DNA of 64,000 nt from the NCBI GenBank assembly GCA_963700185.1, contig CAVOWP010000014.1, positions 124,001-188,000 of the forward strand, given 5' to 3'. Below, one piece after another: positions 18,519 through 27,933 of the stretch. The DNA comes from AP-15 sp963700185. GTDB taxonomy: Bacteria; Pseudomonadota; Alphaproteobacteria; ATCC43930; CGMCC-115725. The notes beneath the pieces are model-generated. The model searched no databases. It was not told where the DNA came from and saw only the letters and a list, made by a program, of their open reading frames with translations. A program made the translations under genes and the position numbers. Each line of letters starts with the position of its first letter. Within the stretch, counting starts at the first letter, position 1.

Positions 18519-18539
18519 GCTTCCCGTATACGGGGGAAG
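18519..18539. terminator. Hairpin between convergent genes
   Basis: An inverted repeat (CTTCCCGTATACGGGGGAAG) lies between the stop of the GST gene and the end of the convergent M20 gene. It has no clear T-tract, so it is a plausible bidirectional terminator only by position. Confidence 0.4.
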
Positions 18540-18541
18540 GG

Positions 18542-19713
18542 TTACCCTTGAGGTGCCAATTTCCGCTCCGCCAGCCTGACGAACAGGCTGGCGCCGAAGG
18601 GCAATGCCATATCGTTGAAATCGTAGCCGGGGTTGTGGACTTCGCAGCCCCCGGTTCCGTCGCCGTTGCCGATTTGGATGTAGGCGCCAGGCCGGCGGTT
18701 CAGCATGTACGAGAAATCTTCCGAGGCCATTACCAGGTTGCCGTCGCGGTTGACGCTGTCGGCGCCGACCAGTTCGGCGGCAATATCGGCGATGAATTCG
18801 CTCTCGGCGGCATCATTGACCAGTGGCGGGAACAGTACCCGGAAATCGAGTTCCGCGGTCGCTCCGAACCCGCTCGCGATGCCGCTGGCGATGCGCCGCA
18901 TATTGTCCTCGATCAGCCGCAGCGTTTCGGCAGCGAAGGCGCGTGCGGTGCCGCGGATGAAGGCCTGCTCCGGATCACGTTGTAGGCGTCGCCGGCGTGG
19001 ATCTGGGTGACGCTGAGGACTGCCGTGTCGAGCGGCCTCACATTGCGTGAGACGATGGTCTGCAAGGCCGTCGTGATGTGGCTAGCGACAATGACCGGAT
19101 CGGTCCCGGCCTCGGGGCGGGCGCCGTGCGCGCCGCGGCCGGTCACGGTGATATCGAAGTAGGCACCGCCCGCCATCATCGGGCCGGTGCGGATCTGAAA
19201 CTTGCCGATTGCGAGCCCCGGCCGGTTGTGCATGCCAAAGATCGCGTCGCACGGAAAGCGCTCGAATAGCCCATCCTTGACCATCGCCTCGCCGCCGCCG
19301 AGCCCCTCTTCCGCGGGCTGAAAGATCAGGTTGACGGTCCCGTCGAATTGACGGGTTTCGGCCAGGTATCGCGCGGCGCCGAGCAGCATCGCGGTGTGCC
19401 CGTCATGGCCGCAGGCGTGCATACGCCCCCGATGGCGCGAGCGGTAGGCGAGATTGGTCGTCTCCTCGATCGGCAACGCGTCCATGTCGGCCCGCAGCCC
19501 GATCGAGCGCGGTGACGTGCCGGCGCATAACCGGCCGACGACACCCGTGCGGCCGACGCCGCGATGCACCTCATAACCGAACTCGGCGAGCTTTTGCGCG
19601 ACGAAATCGGAGGTCCGGTGCTCCTCGAAGCCGAGTTCCGGGTGCGCATGAATTTCGTGCCGCCAGTTCGTCAGATCCCCGTGAAATTCCGCAATGCGCT
19701 TTATGACGCCCAT
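18542..19713 (-). pseudogene. M20D amidohydrolase (hippurate/IAA-amino-acid hydrolase type), one frameshift
   Basis: The N-terminal 255 residues (start ATG 19713) and the C-terminal 120 residues are in different frames. They join if one C is restored near 18971 (AYNVI, then PEQAFIRGTARAF). Metal-binding motifs are intact: GLRADMDALP, HACGHDGHTAMLL, FQPAEEGLGGG, HNRPGL, and MASEDFSYML near the end. The joined protein of about 390 residues has the normal family length. Such enzymes hydrolyse N-acyl or amide-linked amino acids in the cytoplasm. The shift lies in a short G/C run, so an assembly error is as likely as gene loss. Confidence 0.85.
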
Positions 19714-19839
19714 TATCGCTTCTCCGCCTCACTCTCGCCAGAACCTCATAACGCCGACCCCGGCCAGTGTCAGCGGCAAAAGGGGCCTTGCGGGTAGCAC
19801 AATCGCGTGCTACTTTCCTAAAATGCTGAGGATGAGGAC

Positions 19840-20091
19840 ATGGCCAAGACTATAAGCCTACGTGAAGCAAACCAAAGATTTGCCCGCTGCATACGCGAAG
19901 TCGAGGCCGGTTCCGAATTCGTCATCACCCGCAACGGCCAGCCGGTTGCGCGGCTCACTCCGATCGGCGGCCGGCGTGTTCTGACGTCGCAACAGGAGGC
20001 CGCTCTAGCCCGCACGCGCGCCCGTATGGAAAAGGGATGGCCGATCGGAGCCGGTCCGCTCGACCGCGATGCCCTGCATGAGCGCGGCTAG
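19840..20091 (+). CDS. Phd/YefM-type antitoxin
   Basis: The 83-residue protein has the typical fold start (TISLREANQRFARCIREVEAG), the conserved FVITRNGQPVARLTPI strand, and a C-terminal tail that would wrap around the toxin. The start ATG follows GAGGACA closely. It overlaps the PIN-toxin gene by about 14 nt, as is usual for type II toxin-antitoxin operons. Such antitoxins also bind their own promoter. Confidence 0.85.
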   Translation: MAKTISLREANQRFARCIREVEAGSEFVITRNGQPVARLTPIGGRRVLTSQQEAALARTRARMEKGWPIGAGPLDRDALHERG

Positions 20092-20545
20092 CGAGCGGTT
20101 TACACTCGACACAAACCTGCTCGTCTACGCGGTCGATGCTGCGGCTGGTATTAGGCATCAGCTCTCATGTGAGATTGTGCAGTACGCTGTCCGGCTCGAT
20201 TGCTGGCTGACCCTACAGGCGGTTTCAGAATTCTACGCCGCCGTTAGCCGAAAAAGGATTGTTCCGCCGGCGGATGCCGCAGCGCAAGCAATCGACTGGC
20301 TCGAGCTCTTCCCCTGCGCGGCGGCATCCAATAGCGCGGTCCGCACCGCGCTCGCCGATGCTGCGGCCGGACGCGCCTCCTATTGGGATGCGTTGCTGCT
20401 CGCGACCGCGGGCGAAGCGGGATGCGTTGCCGTTCTTACTGAAGATTTGGCGGATGGCGCGCAGTTGAGCGGCGTCCAAATCCATAACCCGTTCGTTGCA
20501 GGAGGAAGGCTCACCGGTCAGGCGTGTCGGTTGCTCGGCCTCTGA
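20078..20545 (+). CDS. PIN-domain toxin (VapC-like ribonuclease)
   Basis: The 155-residue protein uses ATG 20078; a further in-frame ATG lies at 20069. The acidic PIN active-site residues are in place: FTLDTNLLVYAVD at the N-terminus, the conserved Glu of LTLQAVSEFYAAV, and YWDALLLATA followed by VLTEDL. The expected action is endonucleolytic cleavage of RNA unless the overlapping antitoxin is bound. The pair is isolated from other genes and may be mobile. Confidence 0.85.
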   Translation: MSAASERFTLDTNLLVYAVDAAAGIRHQLSCEIVQYAVRLDCWLTLQAVSEFYAAVSRKRIVPPADAAAQAIDWLELFPCAAASNSAVRTALADAAAGRASYWDALLLATAGEAGCVAVLTEDLADGAQLSGVQIHNPFVAGGRLTGQACRLLGL

Positions 20546-20991
20546 TTCGCATCGGGCGCTCCGATCATCGAGTGCAATCGCCGTAAATAAACCTGCACGC
20601 GGGTTTCGCCCCATTCCACACTTTCCGAGCAAAACCGGGATGCCGCGTTTTTAAGGGGTACCGTCCTTGTTTTGTCTGCCCCAAGCAAACAGTTTGTTAA
20701 CAAGTAAAATCCAGATCTGCTGGAGAATAGGTCTGGTAATTACGAGGTTTCGGCCCTGTGACATGAACATCGCAGTCCGCTTCGAATGTGCAGAAAAAAA
20801 AGAGCGACAGGGTTGACACCCGCGTTTTAGCCTGTTTAGCCTCGCATCGTCCTACCTGTCCTACCCGGTTTGTCGGGGACAACCCGGGACGACACCGATC
20901 TGCACTCCCTCGTCCAGCCCAATACGATTGGCATGGCGGCCGGATCGTTATTGCCCGCGACAAGGGGTGCCCAGTAATAGGGGGCAACGCA
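20546..20991. other. Intergenic stretch upstream of rlpA
   Basis: About 450 bp without a credible gene. A TTGACA hexamer at about 20813 could be the -35 box of the rlpA promoter, but the -10 is weak. Nothing else was recognised. Confidence 0.4.
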
Positions 20992-21645
20992 ATGCCAATG
21001 CGTCAAACGGTCGGTATTTCGCTCGCGTTTTTGATGATGTCTGCCGGCGCGATCGCCAAGACGCCGGATAAAAGTACATCGCACCATCCAGGCCAGCTGC
21101 ACGGCAAATTCGTGAAAGCCGAAACCAGGCACGGCAAATTTCGGCTCTCTTCTTGCCAGGCTACCCACGCCCGCGCGCATGCTCATCGCAGCGGGCGTCC
21201 GCAATCTCGCTATCTAGATGCCAATTCGGCCGGCTCTGCCGGGGGGCCGCCCGACGCGTATCTGGGCCCGGTGCATCCAATCGGTAAGAGCGAGATCGGC
21301 ACGGCGGCCTGGTACAATTGGGTCGGCGGGCGGACGGCGAGCGGCGAGGTTCTCGACACCGTTACCGCGACCGCAGCGCATCGCTCGCTGCCGCTGGCGT
21401 CATACGCCCGAGTAACAAACCTCGACAATGGCCACTCGATCATCGTCAAGATCAACGACCGGGGGCCGTGGCGCCGTCGGTTCATCATCGACCTTTCGCC
21501 GCGGGCGGCCGAGGAACTCAGGGTGAGGCAGACCGGGGTGGCGGCGGTTATGGTCGAGCCGGTAGCGCCCGGATCAGCGCCGCCCAACGCTGTAAATCCA
21601 ACCGTCGCCGTATATCAGAGCTACGATACGCCCGCGATGCAGTAG
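20992..21645 (+). CDS. rlpA: RlpA-type septal ring lytic transglycosylase
   Basis: The 217-residue protein starts at ATG 20992, with ATG 20998 as alternative, and has a signal peptide (VGISLAFLMMSAGAIA). After a low-complexity His/Gly/Arg-rich stretch, the double-psi beta-barrel domain spans about residues 98-185: GTAAWYNWVGGRTASGE, SLPLASYARVTNLDNGHSI, VKINDRGPW and IIDLSPRAAEEL. RlpA proteins cleave denuded peptidoglycan at the septum or bind it. There is no SPOR domain here, so it is a short form. Confidence 0.85.
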   Translation: MPMRQTVGISLAFLMMSAGAIAKTPDKSTSHHPGQLHGKFVKAETRHGKFRLSSCQATHARAHAHRSGRPQSRYLDANSAGSAGGPPDAYLGPVHPIGKSEIGTAAWYNWVGGRTASGEVLDTVTATAAHRSLPLASYARVTNLDNGHSIIVKINDRGPWRRRFIIDLSPRAAEELRVRQTGVAAVMVEPVAPGSAPPNAVNPTVAVYQSYDTPAMQ

Positions 21646-21680
21646 CACAGATTTGATCCGGTTGGCTTCTGTCTCCAATC

Positions 21681-21772
21681 GTCATTGCGAGCGGCAGCGA
21701 AGCAATCTCGGGCCGCTGAGTGCTCGATGGGATCGAGATTGCTTCGTCGCGCAGGGCGCGCCTGGCAATGAC
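21681..21772. repeat. Palindromic intergenic repeat (GTCATTGCGAGCG family)
   Basis: The element opens with GTCATTGCGAGCG...GAAGCAATCTCG and closes with CGAGATTGCTTCG...GGCAATGAC, so the arms are inverted copies. Repeats with this sequence are scattered between genes in many alphaproteobacteria. It lies between rlpA and the convergent cupin gene and may act as a terminator. Confidence 0.7.
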
Positions 21773-21855
21773 AGTGCCAATCTGATCGGAACGTGCTTTA
21801 GCGCCTTTCGAATCTGAACCACAGCGCGTAACCGGATGATCGAGGATCGCGCGGG

Positions 21856-22257
21856 TCAGCGACCCTGTGTGCCGAAATACTCGACGTCTTCGGGGCGCTG
21901 TTTCCAATCCGGGTTACTCGGCCATTCTTTGGTGCGGCCGGACATCTCGTCCCCGTAGCGCACGCGGAATAGCAGGGTGCGCTGCGGACCGTTGGCGTAT
22001 TCGTGCATTTCGCCTCGCGGATGCACGACGAAAGTCCCCGGTCCGATCTCGATAGTTTCGGTCGGAGTACGCATCCTGCCTCCACCCTCGAAGCAAAAGT
22101 AGATCTCGGTCGCATTTGGGTGGCAGTGATAGGGGCTCGTCTGACCCGGCTCCCAGCAGGCGATAGTGACATCGCCTTCGCCGATCCTCCCGAGCACTCT
22201 TTCCAGGTGCTTCTTGGGGTCGAACGCCTGCTCGGCCTGCAGATTGAAAACGTGCAT
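21856..22257 (-). CDS. Single-domain cupin protein
   Basis: The 133-residue protein is a compact cupin. Motif 1 is HCHPNATEIYFCFEGGGRM and motif 2 is HPRGEMHEYANG, so the His/His/Glu/His metal set is present. It probably binds a divalent metal. The substrate is unknown. It is divergent from the isocitrate-lyase-family gene 59 bp away, so the two might share control. Confidence 0.8.
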   Translation of the reverse strand: MHVFNLQAEQAFDPKKHLERVLGRIGEGDVTIACWEPGQTSPYHCHPNATEIYFCFEGGGRMRTPTETIEIGPGTFVVHPRGEMHEYANGPQRTLLFRVRYGDEMSGRTKEWPSNPDWKQRPEDVEYFGTQGR

Positions 22258-22315
22258 TTGCCCCTCCTTGGATCGTACTCTAGCGTTACCTCGGAGGGCA
22301 TTATGGGAGGCGGCG

Positions 22316-23200
22316 GTGGCGCAGGCGAGAGGCTTTCGAGATCAGCTGAAGCAGGAGCGGATGGTGGTGGCGCCCGGGGCCTATGATTGCATTACCGCCA
22401 AGCTCATCGAGCAGGCTGGGTTCTCTGCGGTTTACATGACCGGAGCCGGCACCGCGGCGACCTTGGGATACCCCGATTTTGGCCTCGTCACGATGTCCGA
22501 GATGGTGGCCAATGCCGGGCGTATCGCCGCCGCGGTCGAGCTGCCCGTGATCGCCGATGCCGACACCGGATATGGCAACGAGCTCAATGTCTTTCGCACG
22601 GTTCGCGAATTCGAGCACAGCGGCGTTGCCGGGATTCACATCGAAGACCAGGAATTCCCGAAGAAATGCGGCCATCTCGAAGGTAAGCAGGTCATCCCGC
22701 GCGAGGACTACATCGCGAAGATCCGAGCCGCGGCCGCCGCTCGCCGCGACAGGGATTTCCTGATTATCGCACGCACCGACTCGCGCGCCGTCGCAGGCTT
22801 GGACGAGGCTATTGCCCGCGCCAATGCGGCGCTCGCGGCCGGCGCCGACATGGCGTTTGTCGAGGCGCCGCAGACGCAGGAGGAGGTCGCCGCGGTGCCG
22901 CGCCTGGTCAACGGACCCTGCCTCCTCAATGTCGTGTGGGGCGGCAAGACACCCGATCTCGATCTTCGGGAGGCTGAGGCGATGGGCTACAAGCTCGCGA
23001 TCGTGCCGGGATTGCTGATCAAGAGCGTGGTCGGCATTTGCGACCGGATGCTGGCCGAGTTGAAGACGACCCACCGTCACCCGACACCGATAAAGGAGAT
23101 GACCGTCCCGGAGATGTTCCGCCGTTTCGGCGCCGACGAATGGGACGCGCTGCGCGACCGCTTCCGGACCGCCCCTGCGGCGCGCGACGCGGCCGAATAA
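22316..23200 (+). CDS. Isocitrate lyase/PEP mutase superfamily enzyme
   Basis: The 294-residue protein starts at GTG 22316, preceded by GGGAGG at good spacing. It has the family's TIM-barrel motifs: APGAYDCITAKLIEQAGF, the metal site ADADTGYGN, IHIEDQEFPKKCGH with the catalytic KKCGH loop, and IIARTDSRAV. The KKCGH form fits carboxyphosphonoenolpyruvate mutase, methylisocitrate lyase or dimethylmalate/oxaloacetate lyase members, which break or make C-C or P-C bonds next to a carboxylate. The exact substrate cannot be told from the sequence. Neighbours are a divergent cupin and an unrelated RNA-modification gene. Confidence 0.85.
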   Translation: MAQARGFRDQLKQERMVVAPGAYDCITAKLIEQAGFSAVYMTGAGTAATLGYPDFGLVTMSEMVANAGRIAAAVELPVIADADTGYGNELNVFRTVREFEHSGVAGIHIEDQEFPKKCGHLEGKQVIPREDYIAKIRAAAAARRDRDFLIIARTDSRAVAGLDEAIARANAALAAGADMAFVEAPQTQEEVAAVPRLVNGPCLLNVVWGGKTPDLDLREAEAMGYKLAIVPGLLIKSVVGICDRMLAELKTTHRHPTPIKEMTVPEMFRRFGADEWDALRDRFRTAPAARDAAE

Positions 23201-23215
23201 TCCGAGGAGCAGATT

Positions 23216-24025
23216 TTGCCGTTGTCGCGACCACAGCCGAGCCCCCACCCTATCCCTCCCCCGCGCGCGGGGGAGGGAGGGGCCCGCGCAGCCCCCACCC
23301 TTCCCTCCCCCGCTTGCGGGGGAGGGTTAGGGTGGGGGCGGGGCGAGGGGCAACTCGCCGCCCGCGTCCTGTACCGTGACGGTCTCATCCTGGTCATCGA
23401 CAAGCCGGCTGGGATTGCCGTGCACCCTGGTCCCGGCGGCGGGCCCAATCTCGAAAGCAGCTTCGACGAACTGCGTTTCGGCCTGCCGCACCCGCCGGCT
23501 CTCGCCCATAGGCTCGATCGCGACACCAGCGGCTGCCTGGTGTTAGGGCGGCACCCGAAGGCGCTGCGGCGGCTGGGGGCGTTGTTCGCCGGCGGGAAGG
23601 TGGAGAAAGTCTATTGGGCAGTCGTCGAGGGCCGCCCGCCCGAGACCGAGGGACGGATCGAGACCGGGCTCAGAAAGCTCAATCGAGGCAGCGGCTGGCG
23701 CATGATCGTCGATCCCGCGGGACAGAACGCAATCACCGAATACCGTGTGTGCGGCGCCGCGGGTGGACGTGCCTGGCTCGAACTGAGGCCGCGCACCGGC
23801 CGGACGCACCAGCTTCGGGTCCATTGCGGCGAACTCGGCTGCCCCGTGGTCGGGGACCCCGTGTATGGAAATGGAGGAAGCGGAGGACCGCTGATGCTGC
23901 ACGCGCGCTCGATCAGTTTGCCGCTCTACCCGGCGCGGCCTCCGCTCGAAATCACCGCCCCGCTCCCGTCCCATATGGCCGCGGCGTTGCATCGGTTGGG
24001 ATACGAAGGGGCTCCAACCAGATGA
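23216..24025 (+). CDS. RluA-family RNA pseudouridine synthase
   Basis: The catalytic domain begins about residue 50 (RVLYRDGLILVIDKPAGIAVHPG) and has the active-site motif AHRLDRDTSGCLVLG, then RPRTGRTHQLRVH and GDPVYG. It isomerises uridine in rRNA or tRNA. There is no S4 domain. The start is uncertain: TTG 23216 gives 269 residues, but the first 45 are encoded by a palindromic intergenic repeat and are unlike any family member. No ATG or GTG lies between the repeat and the catalytic domain. The stop overlaps purB by 4 nt, so the two are co-translated. Confidence 0.85.
   Translation: MPLSRPQPSPHPIPPPRAGEGGARAAPTLPSPACGGGLGWGRGEGQLAARVLYRDGLILVIDKPAGIAVHPGPGGGPNLESSFDELRFGLPHPPALAHRLDRDTSGCLVLGRHPKALRRLGALFAGGKVEKVYWAVVEGRPPETEGRIETGLRKLNRGSGWRMIVDPAGQNAITEYRVCGAAGGRAWLELRPRTGRTHQLRVHCGELGCPVVGDPVYGNGGSGGPLMLHARSISLPLYPARPPLEITAPLPSHMAAALHRLGYEGAPTR
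23246..23345. repeat. Tandem GC-rich palindromic repeats (CCCTCCCCCGC / GCGGGGGAGGG)
   Basis: Two adjacent inverted repeats of the CCCTCCCCCGC...GCGGGGGAGGG type lie here. Related single copies are at 52866-52889 and 59056-59103. This pair falls inside the apparent 5' end of the RluA-family gene and is read in frame without a stop. Confidence 0.75.
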
Positions 24026-25323
24026 TCCCGCGCTACAGCCGCCCCGAGATGACCAGGATCTGGTCGCCGGAGAACCGTTACCGGATCTGGTTCGAGATCG
24101 AGGCCTATGCCTGCGACGCTCAGGCGGCGCTCGGGGTCATCCCCGAGAGCGCGGCTCGCGCGGTCTGGGAGCGCGGCGGCTTCGAGGCCGAGCGCATCGA
24201 CGAGATCGAGCGCGAGACCCGACATGACGTGATCGCCTTTTTGACCAACCTCGCCGAGCATGTCGGCCCCGAGGCGCGCTTCGTGCATCAGGGAATGACA
24301 TCGAGCGATGTGCTCGACACCTGCTTCGCCGTGCAGTTGGCGCAGGCGGCCGACATTCTGCTGGCCGATCTCGATGGATTGCTTGCGGTGCTGAAGCGCC
24401 GCGCCTTCGAGCACAAATTGACGCCAATGGTGGGGCGCAGTCACGGCATCCATGCCGAGCCGACGACCTTTGGATTGAAGCTCGCCGGACACTATGCCGA
24501 GTTTGCGCGCAACCGCGCCCGCCTCACTGCGGCGCGCAAGGAGATCGCGACGTGCGCGATCTCGGGGGCCGTCGGGACCTTCGCCAATGTCGATCCGCGG
24601 GTCGAGGAATATGTCGCGGCAAAGCTGGGTCTCGAGCCCGAGCCGATCTCGACGCAGGTCATTCCGCGCGACCGTCACGCCGAGTTCTTCATGACCTTGG
24701 CGCTCGTCGCCGCGGCGGTCGAGCGCCTCGCCACCGAGATTCGTCACCTGCAACGCACCGAGGTCCGCGAGGCCGAGGAGTATTTCGCGCCGGGGCAGAA
24801 GGGCTCCTCGGCGATGCCGCACAAGCGCAATCCGGTCCTCGCCGAGAACCTCACCGGCCTCGCGCGCATCGTCCGCTCCGCCGTCGTGCCGGCGCTCGAA
24901 AACGTCGCACTGTGGCACGAACGCGACATTTCCCACTCCTCCGTCGAGCGGGTCATCGCACCGGACACGACCATCGCCCTCGACTTCGCACTAGCCCGGC
25001 TGACCGGTCTCGTCGACCGGCTCGTCGTCTATCCCGAGCGCATGCGCCAGAACCTGGACGCCCTCGGAGGGCTCGTCGATTCACAGCGCGTGCTGTTGGC
25101 GCTGACCCAGGCCGGCTTGAGCCGCGAAGACGCCTATCGCGCCGTGCAGCGCAACGCGATGGCCGCGTGGGACGGCAAAGGCCGCTTCTCCGATCTCCTG
25201 AAAGCGGACCCGAAGATCACCCGCCGTCTCGACCCGCAAACCATCGACGGCCTATTCGATCCCGCCTACCACCTCAAGCACGTCGACACGATCTTCACCC
25301 GCGTGTTCGGTCAGCAGGCGTAA
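24022..25323 (+). CDS. purB: Adenylosuccinate lyase
   Basis: The 433-residue protein starts at ATG 24022, overlapping the upstream stop (ATGA). It has the fumarase/aspartase superfamily signature GQKGSSAMPHKRNP, the catalytic-region motifs THQGMTSSDVLDT-like (HQGMTSSDVLDTC) and GRSHGIHAEPTTFG, and the expected length. It splits SAICAR and adenylosuccinate in de novo purine synthesis, in the cytoplasm. The gene is complete and its end overlaps the convergent small gene by 13 nt. Confidence 0.95.
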   Translation: MIPRYSRPEMTRIWSPENRYRIWFEIEAYACDAQAALGVIPESAARAVWERGGFEAERIDEIERETRHDVIAFLTNLAEHVGPEARFVHQGMTSSDVLDTCFAVQLAQAADILLADLDGLLAVLKRRAFEHKLTPMVGRSHGIHAEPTTFGLKLAGHYAEFARNRARLTAARKEIATCAISGAVGTFANVDPRVEEYVAAKLGLEPEPISTQVIPRDRHAEFFMTLALVAAAVERLATEIRHLQRTEVREAEEYFAPGQKGSSAMPHKRNPVLAENLTGLARIVRSAVVPALENVALWHERDISHSSVERVIAPDTTIALDFALARLTGLVDRLVVYPERMRQNLDALGGLVDSQRVLLALTQAGLSREDAYRAVQRNAMAAWDGKGRFSDLLKADPKITRRLDPQTIDGLFDPAYHLKHVDTIFTRVFGQQA

Positions 25324-25631
25324 TAACGCCGATAATACGGGTCCCAACAGCTCCGCTGCGGATAATACGGCGTCGACGGATAATAGGCCGGGGCCGGAGC
25401 GTAAGAGTACCCGTACGGATAATAGTACGGGTTGTAGGGGTTGTAGTACGGGTTCGCGGCCGCGCCGAGCGCAGTCCCTGCCGCGAAGGCGCCGAGCCCG
25501 ATCCCTACGCCGGCAGTGGGGCGGAGAGCGTGCGCGGGTCGCGGTAGGGTGGTCAATCCGACCGCCGCAAGAACTGCTGCCCCAATCGCCACGCCGCGAC
25601 CCATTCGCGCAAAGTGTTTACCAAGAGGCAT
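25311..25631 (-). CDS. Small exported Tyr/Pro-rich protein
   Basis: The 106-residue protein has a signal peptide (AIGAAVLAAVGLTTLPRPAHA), a short Gly/Ala-rich segment and then a low-complexity tail of NPYYNPY, YYPYGYSY and YYPSTPYYPQ units ending in a Cys. Proteins like this are common and uncharacterised in alphaproteobacteria. It is probably periplasmic or envelope-attached. Its last codons overlap the end of purB on the other strand. Confidence 0.7.
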   Translation of the reverse strand: MPLGKHFARMGRGVAIGAAVLAAVGLTTLPRPAHALRPTAGVGIGLGAFAAGTALGAAANPYYNPYNPYYYPYGYSYAPAPAYYPSTPYYPQRSCWDPYYRRYYAC

Positions 25632-26247
25632 TACCCACTCCTGCAGTTGACTGGGGCACTGGCAAATCTACAGCCAGACACCCGGTGTCCTATCGATGGA
25701 AACAGTCACGGCCGCGGAGAATTCCAATCCCGATTGCTCAGGGATGCGTTGGCGCCTAGCACGTCGACACTCGAAAACGTCGAAAAACCACCCGGCTTCT
25801 CTAGCCCGAATCGATCGACAGCCTGTTCGAGCTTTATGCCGGTTTTCCTCTGAATTTTATGACAAACCGCCCCTTGCCCGGGCTTGGCCCGGGCATCCAC
25901 GCCTTAACAACATGACAATCGGCCGAGGAAGACGTGGGTGGCCGGGCCAAGCCCGGCCAAGGAGATCCGCTATGGTTTTTTCACCTTTGGACAATCGTGA
26001 CGTTGCGATGGGTGCGATTACGCGCGAGCCCAGCCGAAAAATCCGTTCAGCCAAATCTCCCAACACGTGACGCCTTCGATTATCGCGCTCGTAAAAACGC
26101 CACCTTTGCATTGCATGCTCCTGGTGCTGTGATGAGTGGATTGATGATTACGCTACAACCGTCACGAGAGGCTTTGCTGCTGATTTGCTGCAGGTGCAGC
26201 GACGTGTCATTTATGGGTCAATCTGCGATTGTAAGCCGTGACTTGCC
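25632..26247. other. Long intergenic stretch before the aconitase X genes
   Basis: About 600 bp without a convincing gene on either strand. It contains the palindromic repeat listed at 25873-25960. The rest shows nothing recognisable. Confidence 0.5.
25873..25960. repeat. Palindromic intergenic repeat (GGCTTGGCCCGGGCATCCACG family)
   Basis: Left arm TTGCCCGGGCTTGGCCCGGG with ATCCACG and right arm CGTGGGTGGCCGGGCCAAGCCCGG are imperfect inverted copies about 40 bp apart. The sequence type is a widespread alphaproteobacterial intergenic repeat. Confidence 0.65.
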
Positions 26248-27481
26248 ATGCGGCTGAGCGATGAAGAAAGGGCGATGCTGGCGGGGGAGTTCGGCGCGGT
26301 CCGGCGCTGGGCGATTTCGCACCAGATCGCGGTCGGAGAGTTCTTCGATGCCGCGGATTTCGTGCCGGTTTCGCAGGCCCACATCATGGCCGACACCGAA
26401 TCCCTGGGCGACAGCCGGGGTGCGCTTTCTCGAAGGCCTCGCCGCCGCACCCGAGGCCGAGCGGCGGGTCCGGGTTCCGACGATCACCGACCCGCGGGGG
26501 CTCGATTTCGCGGTCTATCGGCGGCTCGGGCAGACGCCGGAAATGGCTGCGCTCGAGCAGCGGGCGATCGAGGCGTTGCGTGCCTTCGGCGTGCTGATGA
26601 CGGATACCTGCATCAATTACCAGACGATCATGGCGCCGGTGCGCGGCGAGCACATGGCCTATGGCGATACCGGCGTCGTGATCTATTCCAACAGCGTGCT
26701 CGGCGCCCGCAGCAATTTCGAAGGCGGGCCTTCGGCATTGGCTGCCGGGCTGACCGGCCGCACCCCGCGCTACGGCTATCATCTCGACGCGTGCCGGCGC
26801 GCCACCAGGCGGTTCCGCCTCACCGCGGCGCCGCGCGATCTCAGCGAATGGGGGGCGCTGGGCGGCATCGTCGGCGAGGCGTGCGGCTCCTATTGGGAAG
26901 TCCCGGTTATCGAGGGCATCGAGACGGTCCCCGGTTCCGATGCGCTGAAGCATTTCGGCACCGCGCTGGCGAGCTTCGGCTCGGTAGCGCTGTTCCACAT
27001 GCCGGGGATCACGGCCGAGGAAGCGGTCTTCGCGGGATCGCCGCCGCCCGCGATCACCATTGCGCGGGACAGGATCGAGGCCTTTCTCACCCGCTACGCT
27101 GCGCCGGAGGACAAGCTCGACGTCGTGGTCTTTGGCGCGCCGCAGCTGTCGCTGTTCGAGATCGAGGCGGTGGCGCGCGCCCTCGACGGGCGGCGGGTGC
27201 ATCACGACACGACGGTGATCGTCGCGACCTCACCCGAGATCAAGCACGCCGCCGACCGGATGGGTCTGACGAGCCGGATCGAAGCCTCGGGCGCGGTCGT
27301 CGCGCAGGGGATCTGCTTTTACCAGAGCTATGCGCGAGAGATGGCCGAGGCCAATGGCTGGACGCGGCTGATGACGAACTCCGCCAAGCTCGTCAACATC
27401 ATCGGCGGCTATGGCTACCGGCCGACCTTGGCGAGCCTCGAACGCTGCATCGACTCGGCGGTCGCGGGGCGGGTTCTCTAA
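26248..27481 (+). pseudogene. Aconitase X catalytic (large) subunit, one frameshift
   Basis: Two frames join into a protein of about 410 residues once one base near 26413 is removed: MADTESLGD then AGVRFLEGLAA. It matches the AcnX catalytic domain, with conserved MTDTCINYQTI, YGDTGVVIYSNSVLGARSNFEGG, GGIVGEACGSYWEVP and AQGICFYQSY; the cysteines fit the iron-sulfur site of the family. Bacterial two-subunit AcnX enzymes characterised so far dehydrate cis-3-hydroxy-L-proline; archaeal ones act on mevalonate 5-phosphate. The stop overlaps the small-subunit start (TAATG). Gene order and content are normal apart from the indel, so function may be intact if it is an assembly error. Confidence 0.85.
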
Positions 27482-27897
27482 TGCCGATCCTCCTGCACTG
27501 CCACAAAGGCATCGGGCCGGCGGTCATCGGAACGGCGCTCGTTGCCGCCGATAATTTCAGCGCGCGCTACGATCTCGACCGCGACAAAGGCGTATTCTCG
27601 CGCCCCAGCCACAAGCTCGCCGGACAGAGCTATGCCGACCGCATCCTGGTTCTCGACACCGCCAAAGGCGGGGTCGCCACCGCCTGGATGCTGCACGACA
27701 TGGCCGCGCGCGGCATCGTGCCGAAGGCGCTGATCTTCAATCGGGTCAACCCGATCCTGGCGCAAGGCGCGGCCTTTGGCGGCGTGGCGCTGGTCGACCG
27801 CTTCGAGGGCGATGTGACCCAGATCTTCCGCACCGGCGACGAGCTGCGCGTCGATCCCGCCGCCGGGCTCGTCGAGATCCTCAATCGCGACTGCTGA
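27481..27897 (+). CDS. Aconitase X swivel (small) subunit
   Basis: The 138-residue protein starts at ATG 27481, one base inside the upstream stop. It has the DUF126/AcnX swivel-domain features: CHKGIGPAVIGTALV, SHKLAGQSYADRILVLDTAKGG and GIVPKALIFNRVNPILAQGA. It pairs with the large subunit to form the active dehydratase. It is intact. Confidence 0.88.
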   Translation: MPILLHCHKGIGPAVIGTALVAADNFSARYDLDRDKGVFSRPSHKLAGQSYADRILVLDTAKGGVATAWMLHDMAARGIVPKALIFNRVNPILAQGAAFGGVALVDRFEGDVTQIFRTGDELRVDPAAGLVEILNRDC

Positions 27898-27933
27898 TCC
27901 CATATAGGGGTGGTGTGAGCCCGGAGGGATGCG

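Noticed and set aside
19840..20545. Toxin-antitoxin pair considered as part of a defence island
   Set aside because: No restriction, abortive-infection or phage genes are nearby; it is an ordinary isolated type II pair.
23246..23345. GC-rich tandem palindromes considered as a CRISPR array
   Set aside because: Only two copies, no spacers of constant length and no cas genes; they belong to a dispersed intergenic repeat family.
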